A DNA stretch of 18,392 nucleotides from Proteobacteria bacterium UBA2996. Lineage in GTDB: Bacteria; Pseudomonadota; Gammaproteobacteria; Arenicellales; UBA868. Below are positions 1-7,314 of this stretch, in pieces. The notes below the pieces were generated by a model. It was given only the letters and a program-made list of their open reading frames with translations, was not told the origin of the DNA and did not search any database. A program made the position numbers and the translations under genes. Location of the stretch: contig DDZY01000175.1 of the NCBI GenBank assembly GCA_002346525.1, positions 1,423 through 19,814 of the forward strand, read 5' to 3'. The stretch's first letter is position 1, and every line of letters starts with the position of its first letter.

Positions 1-324
1 TCTTTTGTTCATGAAACAGAGAGCCAGGTGATCCTGAATGGCTCCCGAGACATCTCCTTTACAATGGATCTTGTGAAGAAAGATGTCGGCCTCTTTCAGG
101 AAGTCGCCACGAGAAACAACGTTCCGCTAGAGATTGCACCGATGCTGGTTGATATTTTTGACGATGGCATCGCGCGCTTCGGGGAAAGAGAGTTTTCGCC
201 CAATATCATCAAGCGCCTTGAAGAGGCGACCGGTCTTGAGATTCTCGCGCCCGGGTTTCCGGCTGAAATGCTGGACGATGAACCGGAAGAGTCGGGATAC
301 GAGGTCATTCCACAGGGCCTCTAG
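1..324 (+). CDS. 3-hydroxyisobutyrate dehydrogenase-family reductase, C-terminal part (5' end outside window)
   Basis: The frame is open from base 1 and ends at TAG 322-324, leaving about 107 residues. The GTG at 28 is an internal valine codon, not the start. The visible part resembles the all-helical C-terminal domain of the beta-hydroxyacid dehydrogenases (3-hydroxyisobutyrate dehydrogenase, tartronate semialdehyde reductase, GarR/GlxR type). The stretch FTMDLVKKDVGLFQEVA followed by a V-P-L-E-I-A segment is the usual helix pair after the catalytic lysine region. The NAD-binding Rossmann domain and the catalytic lysine lie upstream of the window, so the substrate cannot be judged. The tail after 'LEILAPGFPAE' is acidic and not recognisable. 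The gene converges on the glyoxylate-type aminotransferase. With that neighbour and the glycolate-oxidase-like gene, a tartronate-semialdehyde or similar reductase is plausible but inferred. Confidence 0.72.
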   Translation, partial: SFVHETESQVILNGSRDISFTMDLVKKDVGLFQEVATRNNVPLEIAPMLVDIFDDGIARFGEREFSPNIIKRLEEATGLEILAPGFPAEMLDDEPEESGYEVIPQGL

Positions 325-378
325 GATGTTCGTGATTCCGTTGCTGTTCTGGCTGGGCGTGAGCTCTTAGGGAGCGTT

Positions 379-1551
379 TTATCCGGTAATGTTCGTGGCG
401 TCTGAAAGGTAATCCACCGCCGCCTGCACTCCGCCTGGTTTATAGGGCACTTCCGCAAGCGAAAGGCCCATTTCAATTCCGCTCAACGTGCTCGCTAGCA
501 TCAGTTCGTTGAAATCGCCTAAGTGACCAATCCTGAAGACTTTGCCGGCAAGCTGACCCAGTCCATTACCGAGAGACATATCGCATCGGTCGAGAATCAC
601 TTTGCGCAAGGTATCTGCATCATGCCCCTGGGGCATCATCACAGCCGTCAATGAATTGCTGTAACGTTCTGGATCCAGGCATAACAGTTCAAGGCCCCAG
701 GCTTTGACGGCACATCGGATGGCCTCCGCCAGTCGGGCATGGCGCGTGAATACGTGATCGAGTCCCTCCTCGAGCAACATGGCAATCGCCTCGCGCAAAC
801 CAAAGAGCAGATTGGTCGCCGGGGTATACGGAAACAGTTGGTGCTGATTGGCGTCGATCACATCCTGCCAGTCCCAATAGGCTTTCGGGAGCGCAGCATT
901 GCGAGCTGCTTGAAGGGCTTTGTCACTGACGGCGTTGAAACTTAACCCCGGTGGTAGCATCAGGCCTTTCTGGGAACCGGCGATAGTGACATCGACACCC
1001 CAGTCGTCATGACAGTAGTCAATCGAGGCGAGAGAGGAAATGGTGTCCACCATGAGCAGGGCAGGGTGGCCGGTCTGATGCATTGCCGAACGCGCCTTCT
1101 GAATGTCAGAGCAGACCCCTGTCGAGGTCTCGTTATGGACGAGACAGACAGCTTTGATCGATCCCGCTTTATCCTGCTCGAGTGCCTCTGCCAGCACATC
1201 CGCATCAATACCATGGCGCCAATCTGTGGGAAGCACGGTTGTCTGTAAGGAGAGTTTCTGCGCAAGCCGGCACCAGGTCGATGCAAAATGTCCGGTCTCG
1301 TAGATGAGGACGCGGTCGTTGGGAGAAAGACAGTTAACCAATGCCGCTTCCCAGGCGCCGGTGCCTGACGCCGGAAAAGTGACTACAGTGCCGTTGGTTT
1401 TGAAAATCAGCGGCAGCCCTTCCAGGATATCTGCCGCCAGGTCACGGAATTCAGGTCCGCGATGATCGATAGTCGGGCGACTGATTGCGTGAAGGATGCG
1501 ATCGGGCACATTGGTTGGCCCTGGAATTTGCAGCAGGTGGCGCCCGGACAT
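379..1551 (-). CDS. Class V aminotransferase, serine/alanine-glyoxylate aminotransferase type
   Basis: This is a PLP-dependent enzyme that most likely transfers an amino group from serine or alanine to glyoxylate, giving glycine. With the start at 1551 it is 390 residues, close to the family's usual length. Visible family marks include the N-terminal LQIPGPTNVPDRIL, the PLP phosphate loop SGTGAWE (about residues 62-68), VHNETSTGV, the aspartate in MVDTISS (D169) that pairs with the pyridine nitrogen, the Schiff-base lysine in AGSQKGLMLP (K195), and the carboxylate-binding arginine in FRIGHLGD (R340). An upstream in-frame ATG at 1593 would add 14 residues. The ATG at 1551 is preferred because a GAG lies 8 bases upstream and MSGRHLLQIPGPT matches how homologues begin. 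It is divergent from the FAD/Fe-S oxidase gene, which could supply its glyoxylate. The split between serine, alanine and other donors cannot be settled here. Confidence 0.9.
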   Translation of the reverse strand: MSGRHLLQIPGPTNVPDRILHAISRPTIDHRGPEFRDLAADILEGLPLIFKTNGTVVTFPASGTGAWEAALVNCLSPNDRVLIYETGHFASTWCRLAQKLSLQTTVLPTDWRHGIDADVLAEALEQDKAGSIKAVCLVHNETSTGVCSDIQKARSAMHQTGHPALLMVDTISSLASIDYCHDDWGVDVTIAGSQKGLMLPPGLSFNAVSDKALQAARNAALPKAYWDWQDVIDANQHQLFPYTPATNLLFGLREAIAMLLEEGLDHVFTRHARLAEAIRCAVKAWGLELLCLDPERYSNSLTAVMMPQGHDADTLRKVILDRCDMSLGNGLGQLAGKVFRIGHLGDFNELMLASTLSGIEMGLSLAEVPYKPGGVQAAVDYLSDATNITG

Positions 1552-1658
1552 GACTGGATCTCGGAAAAAAGAATGAGTAAAGCTCGATTGCATTCTGAGT
1601 ATCGATTTGGCGTAATGTCAAGAAACCGAAGCCAAGGTCGCACCCCCTGGAAATTCAC

Positions 1659-4562
1659 TTGACCGAACCAAAAAAATCATCGGCGTCGACCGAGCCGCCC
1701 ATTGCGATCCGCCTTCGCAATGAAATTGAGGGAGATGTCTGGTTTGACGCGTTCTCGCGCGGACGTTACTCAACCGATGCCTCGGCGTATCAGATTGAAC
1801 CGCTTGGTGTTGTGGTGCCCCGAACGAGAGAAGACGTTATTTCAGCGATCCAGATCGCGGCCGACGAAGAGGTGGCGATCCTGCCCCGAGGTGCGGGTAC
1901 TTCGCAATGTGGTCAGACGGTAGGCCGGGCTCTGGTCATTGATAACAGCACGTATCTCAATAAGACGGTTGCCTTGGACACCGCAGCCAAGACCGTGCGC
2001 GTTGAGCCGGGGATCGTGCTCGATCAATTGAATCGCGAACTTGCGGCGCACGACCTTATGTTTCCGGTCGATGTCTCGACAGCCGCCCAAGCCACAATCG
2101 GAGGGATGACCGGTAACAACAGTTGCGGCGCACGTTCGATTCGCTACGGCACGATGCGCGACAACGTTTTGAGCATCTCGACAATTCTGTCTACGGGAGC
2201 GTGCCATAGTTTCGGGGGTGTGACCCAAAACGGGCCGCACGGGACACTGGAGGGCGCACTGCTTGAAATCGGGATCTCAGAGGCACAGGAGATCCAAAGA
2301 CGTTTCCCAAAGGTTCAAAGAAGGGTAGGGGGATACAACGTTGATGCCCTGATACCCCCGCCGGATGGTAGCGAGGTGAACCTTGCTCACCTGCTGGTGG
2401 GGTCCGAGGGCACGCTCGCATTTTCGGAAGAAATTGAGCTGCAGTTGGTCGGTGTGCCGAAAACTAAAGTGCTCGGCGTGTGCCACTTTCCGACTTTTTA
2501 TGCTGCCATGGAAGCGTCACAGCATTTGGTGGCGCTTGATCCCTGTGCGGTGGAGTTGGTGGATAAGACCATGATTGACTTATCCCGGGAGAATCCCGTT
2601 TTTCGCCCCGTCATTGATCGATGTGTCAAAGGGGAGCCCCAGGCGTTGCTGCTGGTTGAATTTTCGGGCGAGTCCGAGCCCGATCAGTTGGCAGCCCTTG
2701 GACGCCTGCATGAGCTGATGGGTGATCTCGGATTTATAGATGCAGTGAACGATGCGGTGGATCCGCAATTTCAAAAAGAGATCTGGGAGGTGCGAAAGGC
2801 GGGTCTCAACATCATGATGTCCATGAAAGGCGATGGAAAACCCATTTCATTTATCGAAGACTGCGCTGTGCGCCTTGAGGATCTGGCCGAATATACCCGG
2901 CGTCTCACGGAGATTTTCGAGAAGAACGGCACCTCCGGCACCTGGTATGCGCATGCCTCTGTGGGGTGCCTCCACGTCAGACCGGTGCTCAACTTAAAAC
3001 AGGAAGTTGATGTCAAAAAGATGCGAGACATCGCAGAAGAAGCCTTCGCGATGGTGCGCGAGTACAAAGGCTCACATTCCGGTGAGCATGGCGACGGACT
3101 GGTTCGCTCAGAGTTCCACGAGGCGATGTTTGGCAAGCGGATGGTTGAGACGTTTGGCAAGGTCAAAAACCTTTTCGATCCGCGCGGGACCTTCAATCCA
3201 GGCAAGATCGTGAATCCGTCCAAGATGGATGATCGGAGTCTTTTCCGATTTAAGCCCGATTATCGAGCAGAGAAAATCGAGACTGCCCTGGACTGGTCCG
3301 CATGGGGCGGCTTCGCAGGTGCGGTAGAGATGTGCAACAACAACGGCGCATGCCGCAAGAAAGATGCGAATGTGATGTGCCCATCGTACCGGACGACAGA
3401 GAAGGAAGCACATTTGACCCGTGGACGGGCCAACGGGTTGCGCCTGGCCCTTTCTGGGCAGCTGGGTCCGGATGCGCTGACCTCGGAAGATATGTACGAA
3501 TCGATGCAGCTGTGCGTGAGCTGCAAGGGCTGTCGTCGCGAGTGCCCAACAGGTGTGGACATGGCCAAGATGAAGGTCGAGTTCCTGCACCACTATCGTT
3601 CCCGTCATGGCGTCCCTGTACGGGAGCGCCTGGTTGCGGAACTGCCACGCTATGCGCCCTGGATCAGTCGGATTCCCGGACTGGCCAACGCCAGGAATCG
3701 GAGTTTGGCGTTACGGGCCCTTGGTGACCGATGGCTGGGCCTGAGTGCAAAGCGCCAACTGCCTAAATGGGCAGACCCGCCTTTTTCAGTGCAGTCGAAG
3801 CACATCGGTGAAGTTCGGCACGGAGAGCTGGTATTGTTTGCGGATACGTTTAATCGGTATTTCGATCCTGACGTGCTGTCGGATGCGATAACGCTGCTGA
3901 CAAGCGCGGGTTATCGGGTGCATTTTCCAACATCTCAGACCTCACAAGCGCGACCGCTGTGTTGTGGGCGTACCTATCTCGCGTCCGGGATGCTGAACAA
4001 GGCCAAGGCAGAAGCGCAGCGAACCCTTGATGCGCTTCAGCCTTTTGTTGAGGCCGGAATGCCGATCGTTGGACTGGAGCCCTCATGCCTTTTTACTCTG
4101 ACGGATGAATTTTTGAATATGCTGGACGGAGAGGCTCCAAAGCGTCTGGCAGACCGTGTTGTGATGTTCGAACAGTTCCTTATCGATGAGGGATCCAAAG
4201 GGTTTTCTGAGTTGTCCTTGGCGTCCCCAGCCGGGCAGAAAGCGGTTGTTCACGGGCATTGTCATCAAAAAGCGTTTAATGCCCATGGCGCAGTCCATCA
4301 GGTCCTGGCCAGGATTTCCGGGCTTGAGGTCGAGCCGATTCCCGCGGGGTGTTGCGGCATGGCAGGCGCTTTTGGATATCAAAGTGAAACGCAGGAAGTG
4401 TCTGTCAAGATGGCGGAGCTAGACTTGTTGCCCGCGATTCGCGAAACCGATGCTGCGGACTGGGTGGTCGCAGATGGATTCAGTTGCCGACATCAGATCG
4501 AAGGCCTAGCACAGCGAAAGGGCAGGCACGTGGCACAAATTCTGGCAGGGGTCCTCAATTGA
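1659..4562 (+). CDS. FAD-linked oxidase fused to Fe-S/CCG domains (YdiJ-like 2-hydroxyacid dehydrogenase)
   Basis: This 967-residue protein joins a GlcD-like flavin half to a GlcF-like iron-sulfur half. Such enzymes oxidise a 2-hydroxyacid (D-lactate, glycolate, D-2-hydroxyglutarate) to the 2-oxoacid and pass electrons to a quinone or other carrier. The FAD_binding_4 domain shows PRGAGTSQ (from residue 76) and GNNSCGARSIRYG (from 152). The FAD-oxidase C-terminal domain carries GEHGDG (475-480). The Fe-S part has cysteines 559, 565 and 574, then C-x2-C-x2-C-x3-C-P at 619-629. The last third holds two CCG repeats (768-770 and 898-900) with an HCHQK motif at 867. Size and the GRANGLRLAL and DMAKMKVEF stretches fit YdiJ relatives better than simple GlcD. 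The start is TTG, the only good candidate after the in-frame stop at 1596; its ribosome site is weak. Exact substrate is unknown; the divergent aminotransferase favours glycolate or a related acid. Confidence 0.9.
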   Translation: MTEPKKSSASTEPPIAIRLRNEIEGDVWFDAFSRGRYSTDASAYQIEPLGVVVPRTREDVISAIQIAADEEVAILPRGAGTSQCGQTVGRALVIDNSTYLNKTVALDTAAKTVRVEPGIVLDQLNRELAAHDLMFPVDVSTAAQATIGGMTGNNSCGARSIRYGTMRDNVLSISTILSTGACHSFGGVTQNGPHGTLEGALLEIGISEAQEIQRRFPKVQRRVGGYNVDALIPPPDGSEVNLAHLLVGSEGTLAFSEEIELQLVGVPKTKVLGVCHFPTFYAAMEASQHLVALDPCAVELVDKTMIDLSRENPVFRPVIDRCVKGEPQALLLVEFSGESEPDQLAALGRLHELMGDLGFIDAVNDAVDPQFQKEIWEVRKAGLNIMMSMKGDGKPISFIEDCAVRLEDLAEYTRRLTEIFEKNGTSGTWYAHASVGCLHVRPVLNLKQEVDVKKMRDIAEEAFAMVREYKGSHSGEHGDGLVRSEFHEAMFGKRMVETFGKVKNLFDPRGTFNPGKIVNPSKMDDRSLFRFKPDYRAEKIETALDWSAWGGFAGAVEMCNNNGACRKKDANVMCPSYRTTEKEAHLTRGRANGLRLALSGQLGPDALTSEDMYESMQLCVSCKGCRRECPTGVDMAKMKVEFLHHYRSRHGVPVRERLVAELPRYAPWISRIPGLANARNRSLALRALGDRWLGLSAKRQLPKWADPPFSVQSKHIGEVRHGELVLFADTFNRYFDPDVLSDAITLLTSAGYRVHFPTSQTSQARPLCCGRTYLASGMLNKAKAEAQRTLDALQPFVEAGMPIVGLEPSCLFTLTDEFLNMLDGEAPKRLADRVVMFEQFLIDEGSKGFSELSLASPAGQKAVVHGHCHQKAFNAHGAVHQVLARISGLEVEPIPAGCCGMAGAFGYQSETQEVSVKMAELDLLPAIRETDAADWVVADGFSCRHQIEGLAQRKGRHVAQILAGVLN

Positions 4563-4615
4563 TCCAGCTGCTGGCCTATCCAATCGTAGACCGATAGAGC
4601 GCGGTGAGTTAAGCC

Positions 4616-5368
4616 TTGGAGGAGTTCGACCTTCTCGTTATTGCCTGGTGTGCATTTGCGCTTTTTTGCGGAGGGCTCATCAAGGGTACGCTCGGTGTGG
4701 GGACACCACTTTTAACCGTTCCCCTTATGGCATTGGCGTTACCCGCTCAAATGGCCGTCATCCTCATGGCGGTTCCGGTTGTCGTCGCCAATATATGGCA
4801 GGCGTTAAAGGCGGGATCTCTGCACGCGGCTGCTGCGCGATTTTGGCCAGTGTTCATTGCCATACTGGTCGGCAGCTACGCAGGGGTCGCGATTCTCGCT
4901 CGCATCGACGAGCGTGCATTGCTGATGGTTGTCGGGGCGGTCGTCATCGCTGCGGCGATTCTGCAGGGCTCGTCCTACCGGTTGAACCTTTCTCCATCGC
5001 TGGAAAAGCCGTCTGGGGTGCTCTTTGGGTTGGCAAGTGGGCTGGTGGGAGGGCTTTCGTCCATGTTTGGGCCGATGCTGATCATCTATCTGGTCTCGAT
5101 TCCGGGCCTCGACAAGGAACGCTTCGTCGCGACGATCAGTTTTCTTTATATTGCATGTGTCGTCCCTTGGGTGATAATGCTGTGGTGGTTCGGGATTCTG
5201 GATCATGACCTTGTCGTGCTTTCAGGTTTGGCGACGATCCCCGTGGTGCTCGGACTCTTCGTCGGAGAAGTGCTTCGAAAAAGGGTGAGCGACGCCCGCT
5301 TTCAGAAAATGGTGTTGGTCGTGTTGTTAGTGTCAGGGGGCGCCATGCTCTGGCGAGCGCTGGTATAA
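4616..5368 (+). CDS. TauE/SafE-family membrane permease (sulfite/anion exporter type)
   Basis: This is a 250-residue, very hydrophobic protein with about eight membrane helices. The N-terminal segment FCGGLIKGTLGVGTPLLTVP and the mid-protein echo FGLASGLVGGLSSMFGPMLI are the two internal repeat halves typical of TauE/SafE (DUF81) carriers. These move sulfite, sulfoacetate or other small organic anions, usually outward. The start is TTG at 4616; a GGTGAG ribosome site at 4603-4608 sits 7 bases upstream, so this unusual codon is well supported. It lies 53 bases after the oxidase stop and 83 bases before the TTT binding-protein gene on the same strand, so co-transcription with both is plausible. 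In this setting it may export a side product or exchange an organic anion; that is inference, since the family's substrates are poorly predicted from sequence. Confidence 0.85.
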   Translation: MEEFDLLVIAWCAFALFCGGLIKGTLGVGTPLLTVPLMALALPAQMAVILMAVPVVVANIWQALKAGSLHAAAARFWPVFIAILVGSYAGVAILARIDERALLMVVGAVVIAAAILQGSSYRLNLSPSLEKPSGVLFGLASGLVGGLSSMFGPMLIIYLVSIPGLDKERFVATISFLYIACVVPWVIMLWWFGILDHDLVVLSGLATIPVVLGLFVGEVLRKRVSDARFQKMVLVVLLVSGGAMLWRALV

Positions 5369-5451
5369 AACTGGTACGCTGAGGACTGGGATACTCACGT
5401 TGGGTAATGCGCCCAAACGGTTTGTAAATCCAATTTAGGAGGAAATAAACA

Positions 5452-6483
5452 ATGATTAAGACGAAAACACTGTTGATGTCTGTCGGTTCTGTTGTGGCCG
5501 CCATGACGCTTTCGGCCGGTACGGCTTTCGCAGGTTGTGCGACGGACGGTATGCCGGGTTCGATGGATCGCCCGGGAGGTTTTCCGGAGCGTGCTTTGGG
5601 CATGGTCGTGCCTTACGGCCCGGCCGGTGGGTCCGGTCAGGTAGCCCAGGCGATGGCGCAGGCGGTGACCGAACTGACGGGTGTGGCGATCAACCGTGAT
5701 CACAAACCGGGCGGCTCGGGAACGGTCGGAATGACAGCCTATTTGGCCACCCCCGCGAACGGTTACACCGTACTTGAGCATATCGATGATGCGTCCAGCG
5801 CTCACGCATTGGATTCGGGTCGGCCTAACCCGGCTGAGGATCTGATTCCGCTGGTGATCTCGCAGATTACTTTTTCGCAGATCTATATCCGCGCTAGCGA
5901 AGATCGTTATACCGATTGGGACTCTTTTGTTGCGTGGGTGAAAGCGCAGGACGGAAAAGCCACCATCGCTAATGTCTCCAAGGAAGGTTCCATGGAGCGC
6001 ATCAACATGAAGTACCTGACCGACTCAACCGGCATGAAGATCCAACAGATCTCATTTGACAAAGGGGCGCCTCGATATGGCGCGCTCGCCGGTGGACAGG
6101 TCGATGCGCTGTTTGAGCAGCCTGGAGACGTCCGCAAGTTCCTTGATTCGGGCACGTTTAAGCCTATCCTGACTCTACTGCACAGTCGACCGGGAGCGTT
6201 TGCAGATGTCCCGAGCCTGACGGACGCAGGTTTTGACTTTGAGCCGCTGCTTCGGTTCCGCGGCTTCTACGTTCACAAGGATGCGCCTGCGGATCGCGTC
6301 GAATGGCTTCAGTGGGCATTTCAAAAAGCCTTTTGTGAGAAGAGCTATCAGGATTTCAATGAGAGCAAGTACATGAACCTGATTGAAAGTTTCCGTGATT
6401 CCGACGGCGCTCGGGAGTTGATTACGGCAACCATCGCTCAGTATCGTGATGTCTACAAACAGCTGGGAATGGAAGTTAAGTAA
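5452..6483 (+). CDS. tctC: TTT transporter periplasmic binding protein (TctC/Bug family)
   Basis: This 343-residue solute receptor captures a carboxylate in the periplasm and delivers it to the TctA/TctB membrane pair. The first 27 residues are a Sec signal peptide ending in AGTAFA, with cleavage likely before GCATDG. The Bug-family first-domain signature appears as MVVPYGPAGGSGQVA (P54 onward), a variant of the usual VPFPPGGGSD. The GGSGTVGM segment is the usual second ligand-loop region, and FDKGAPRYGALAGGQVDALF matches the conserved hinge and second-domain core. Cysteines occur in the mature N-terminal extension (C29) and near the C-terminal helix region (C295); a disulfide is possible. 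The ribosome site AGGAGGAAA at 5437-5445 is strong, 6 bases before the ATG. A hairpin downstream separates it from tctB, which fits higher expression of the receptor. Confidence 0.93.
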   Translation: MIKTKTLLMSVGSVVAAMTLSAGTAFAGCATDGMPGSMDRPGGFPERALGMVVPYGPAGGSGQVAQAMAQAVTELTGVAINRDHKPGGSGTVGMTAYLATPANGYTVLEHIDDASSAHALDSGRPNPAEDLIPLVISQITFSQIYIRASEDRYTDWDSFVAWVKAQDGKATIANVSKEGSMERINMKYLTDSTGMKIQQISFDKGAPRYGALAGGQVDALFEQPGDVRKFLDSGTFKPILTLLHSRPGAFADVPSLTDAGFDFEPLLRFRGFYVHKDAPADRVEWLQWAFQKAFCEKSYQDFNESKYMNLIESFRDSDGARELITATIAQYRDVYKQLGMEVK

Positions 6484-6509
6484 GCTGACATCAGCTTGAA
6501 AACCTGTTG

Positions 6510-6546
6510 AACGGTCGGGAGCGGTGCGAAGCTGCTCCTGACCGTT
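6510..6546 (+). terminator. Hairpin between tctC and tctB (partial terminator or mRNA stabiliser)
   Basis: The arms AACGGTCGGGAGC (6510-6522) and GCTCCTGACCGTT (6534-6546) pair over 13 positions with one G-U pair, leaving an 11-base loop. The following bases (TGGCTTTGTGATTT) are T-rich but not a clean T run. It sits 27 bases after the tctC stop. Its place fits reduced read-through into tctB/tctA or protection of the tctC message 3' end. Confidence 0.6.
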
Positions 6547-6581
6547 TGGCTTTGTGATTTATTTCTGCGCACCGGTAAGTC

Positions 6582-7295
6582 ATGGGAAAACTGCGTCTGG
6601 GCCATATTTGTGAAGCCGTCTTCTGGCTGGCTCTGGCTGCGTTCCTGTATATCGAGTCCTTTGAATTTGATCGCGGTATAGAAATCTACAAATTCGGTGC
6701 GACCGGTTGGCCGAGGGCCTTACTGCTCCTCGTCGCAGTTGCGGCAATAGGCCAGTTCCTGTTTCAGTTCGTTGCGGGAGACAAAGCGACCTCAGGCACC
6801 GTTGGCGCAGCAACAGATGATGGCGCCGAGGAAGCAGCGCGCCAGTCGGGGCATTCCCATTTCCGCTGGTATTTTTCGACCTTCTGCCTTCTGATCTTGC
6901 CGTTCCTGTATATGCGCGCCCACGATTTGGTGGGAATGTTTCTGGAACTCGATAAGGAAGGAATCCATTCAGTCAAGTTAATTGCGGCGCCGGTCCTGCT
7001 TTTTGTCTATCTCCTGCTGGCAAGAGGCAACCACGTTGGCGCTATCCTTACGCTTCCGTTGTTTTTTGCGGCTTTGCTTGAGGATCTGGGTTTTTACTCG
7101 ATGGCGCCACTGTTCATCGTCGGTGTCACGTTGCTGATGGGCGAACGCCGCCCACAGTGGATAGCGCTAACAGCAGCGTTGATCATGGGCGCCTTGCTTT
7201 TCACGTTCGTCAGCCTCTTATATGTCGGTCTGCCGACCGGCAATATCAGTCCTTTTTACGACCTGAGTCACTGGATAGTGACGATGATTCAATAA
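6582..7295 (+). CDS. tctB: TctB-like small membrane subunit of the TTT transporter (enlarged)
   Basis: This is a 237-residue integral membrane protein sitting between the TTT receptor and TctA genes. The N-terminal half has the usual TctB pattern: a first helix (about 12-24), then FGATGWPRALLLL, which matches the family's 'G-P-x-x-F/W-P' entry into the second helix (45-65). A hydrophilic loop rich in Ala, Gly and Glu covers about 66-94. Further hydrophobic stretches lie near 97-111, 131-147, 152-168, 172-186 and 192-215. Typical TctB proteins are about 140-170 residues with four helices, so this one is clearly larger. The assignment rests on the FGATGWPRA segment plus gene order; sequence likeness in the second half is weaker. 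TctB is required for transport but its exact job is not established. The stop is 19 bases before the tctA start. Confidence 0.78.
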   Translation: MGKLRLGHICEAVFWLALAAFLYIESFEFDRGIEIYKFGATGWPRALLLLVAVAAIGQFLFQFVAGDKATSGTVGAATDDGAEEAARQSGHSHFRWYFSTFCLLILPFLYMRAHDLVGMFLELDKEGIHSVKLIAAPVLLFVYLLLARGNHVGAILTLPLFFAALLEDLGFYSMAPLFIVGVTLLMGERRPQWIALTAALIMGALLFTFVSLLYVGLPTGNISPFYDLSHWIVTMIQ

Positions 7296-7314
7296 CGCCA
7301 AGGCACAAAGTCAA

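Noticed and set aside
364..378. Possible short terminator after the reductase gene (GCTC/GAGC followed by GTTTT)
   Set aside because: The stem is only four or five pairs, too weak to call from sequence alone.
3108..3648. Overlapping minus-strand open frames inside the FAD/Fe-S oxidase gene
   Set aside because: The plus-strand frame carries the Fe-S cysteine motifs in register here; the antisense frames show no family signal.
5400..5416. TTGGG/CCCAA inverted repeat upstream of tctC
   Set aside because: Five pairs only, and no good promoter hexamers align with it; chance is a fair explanation.
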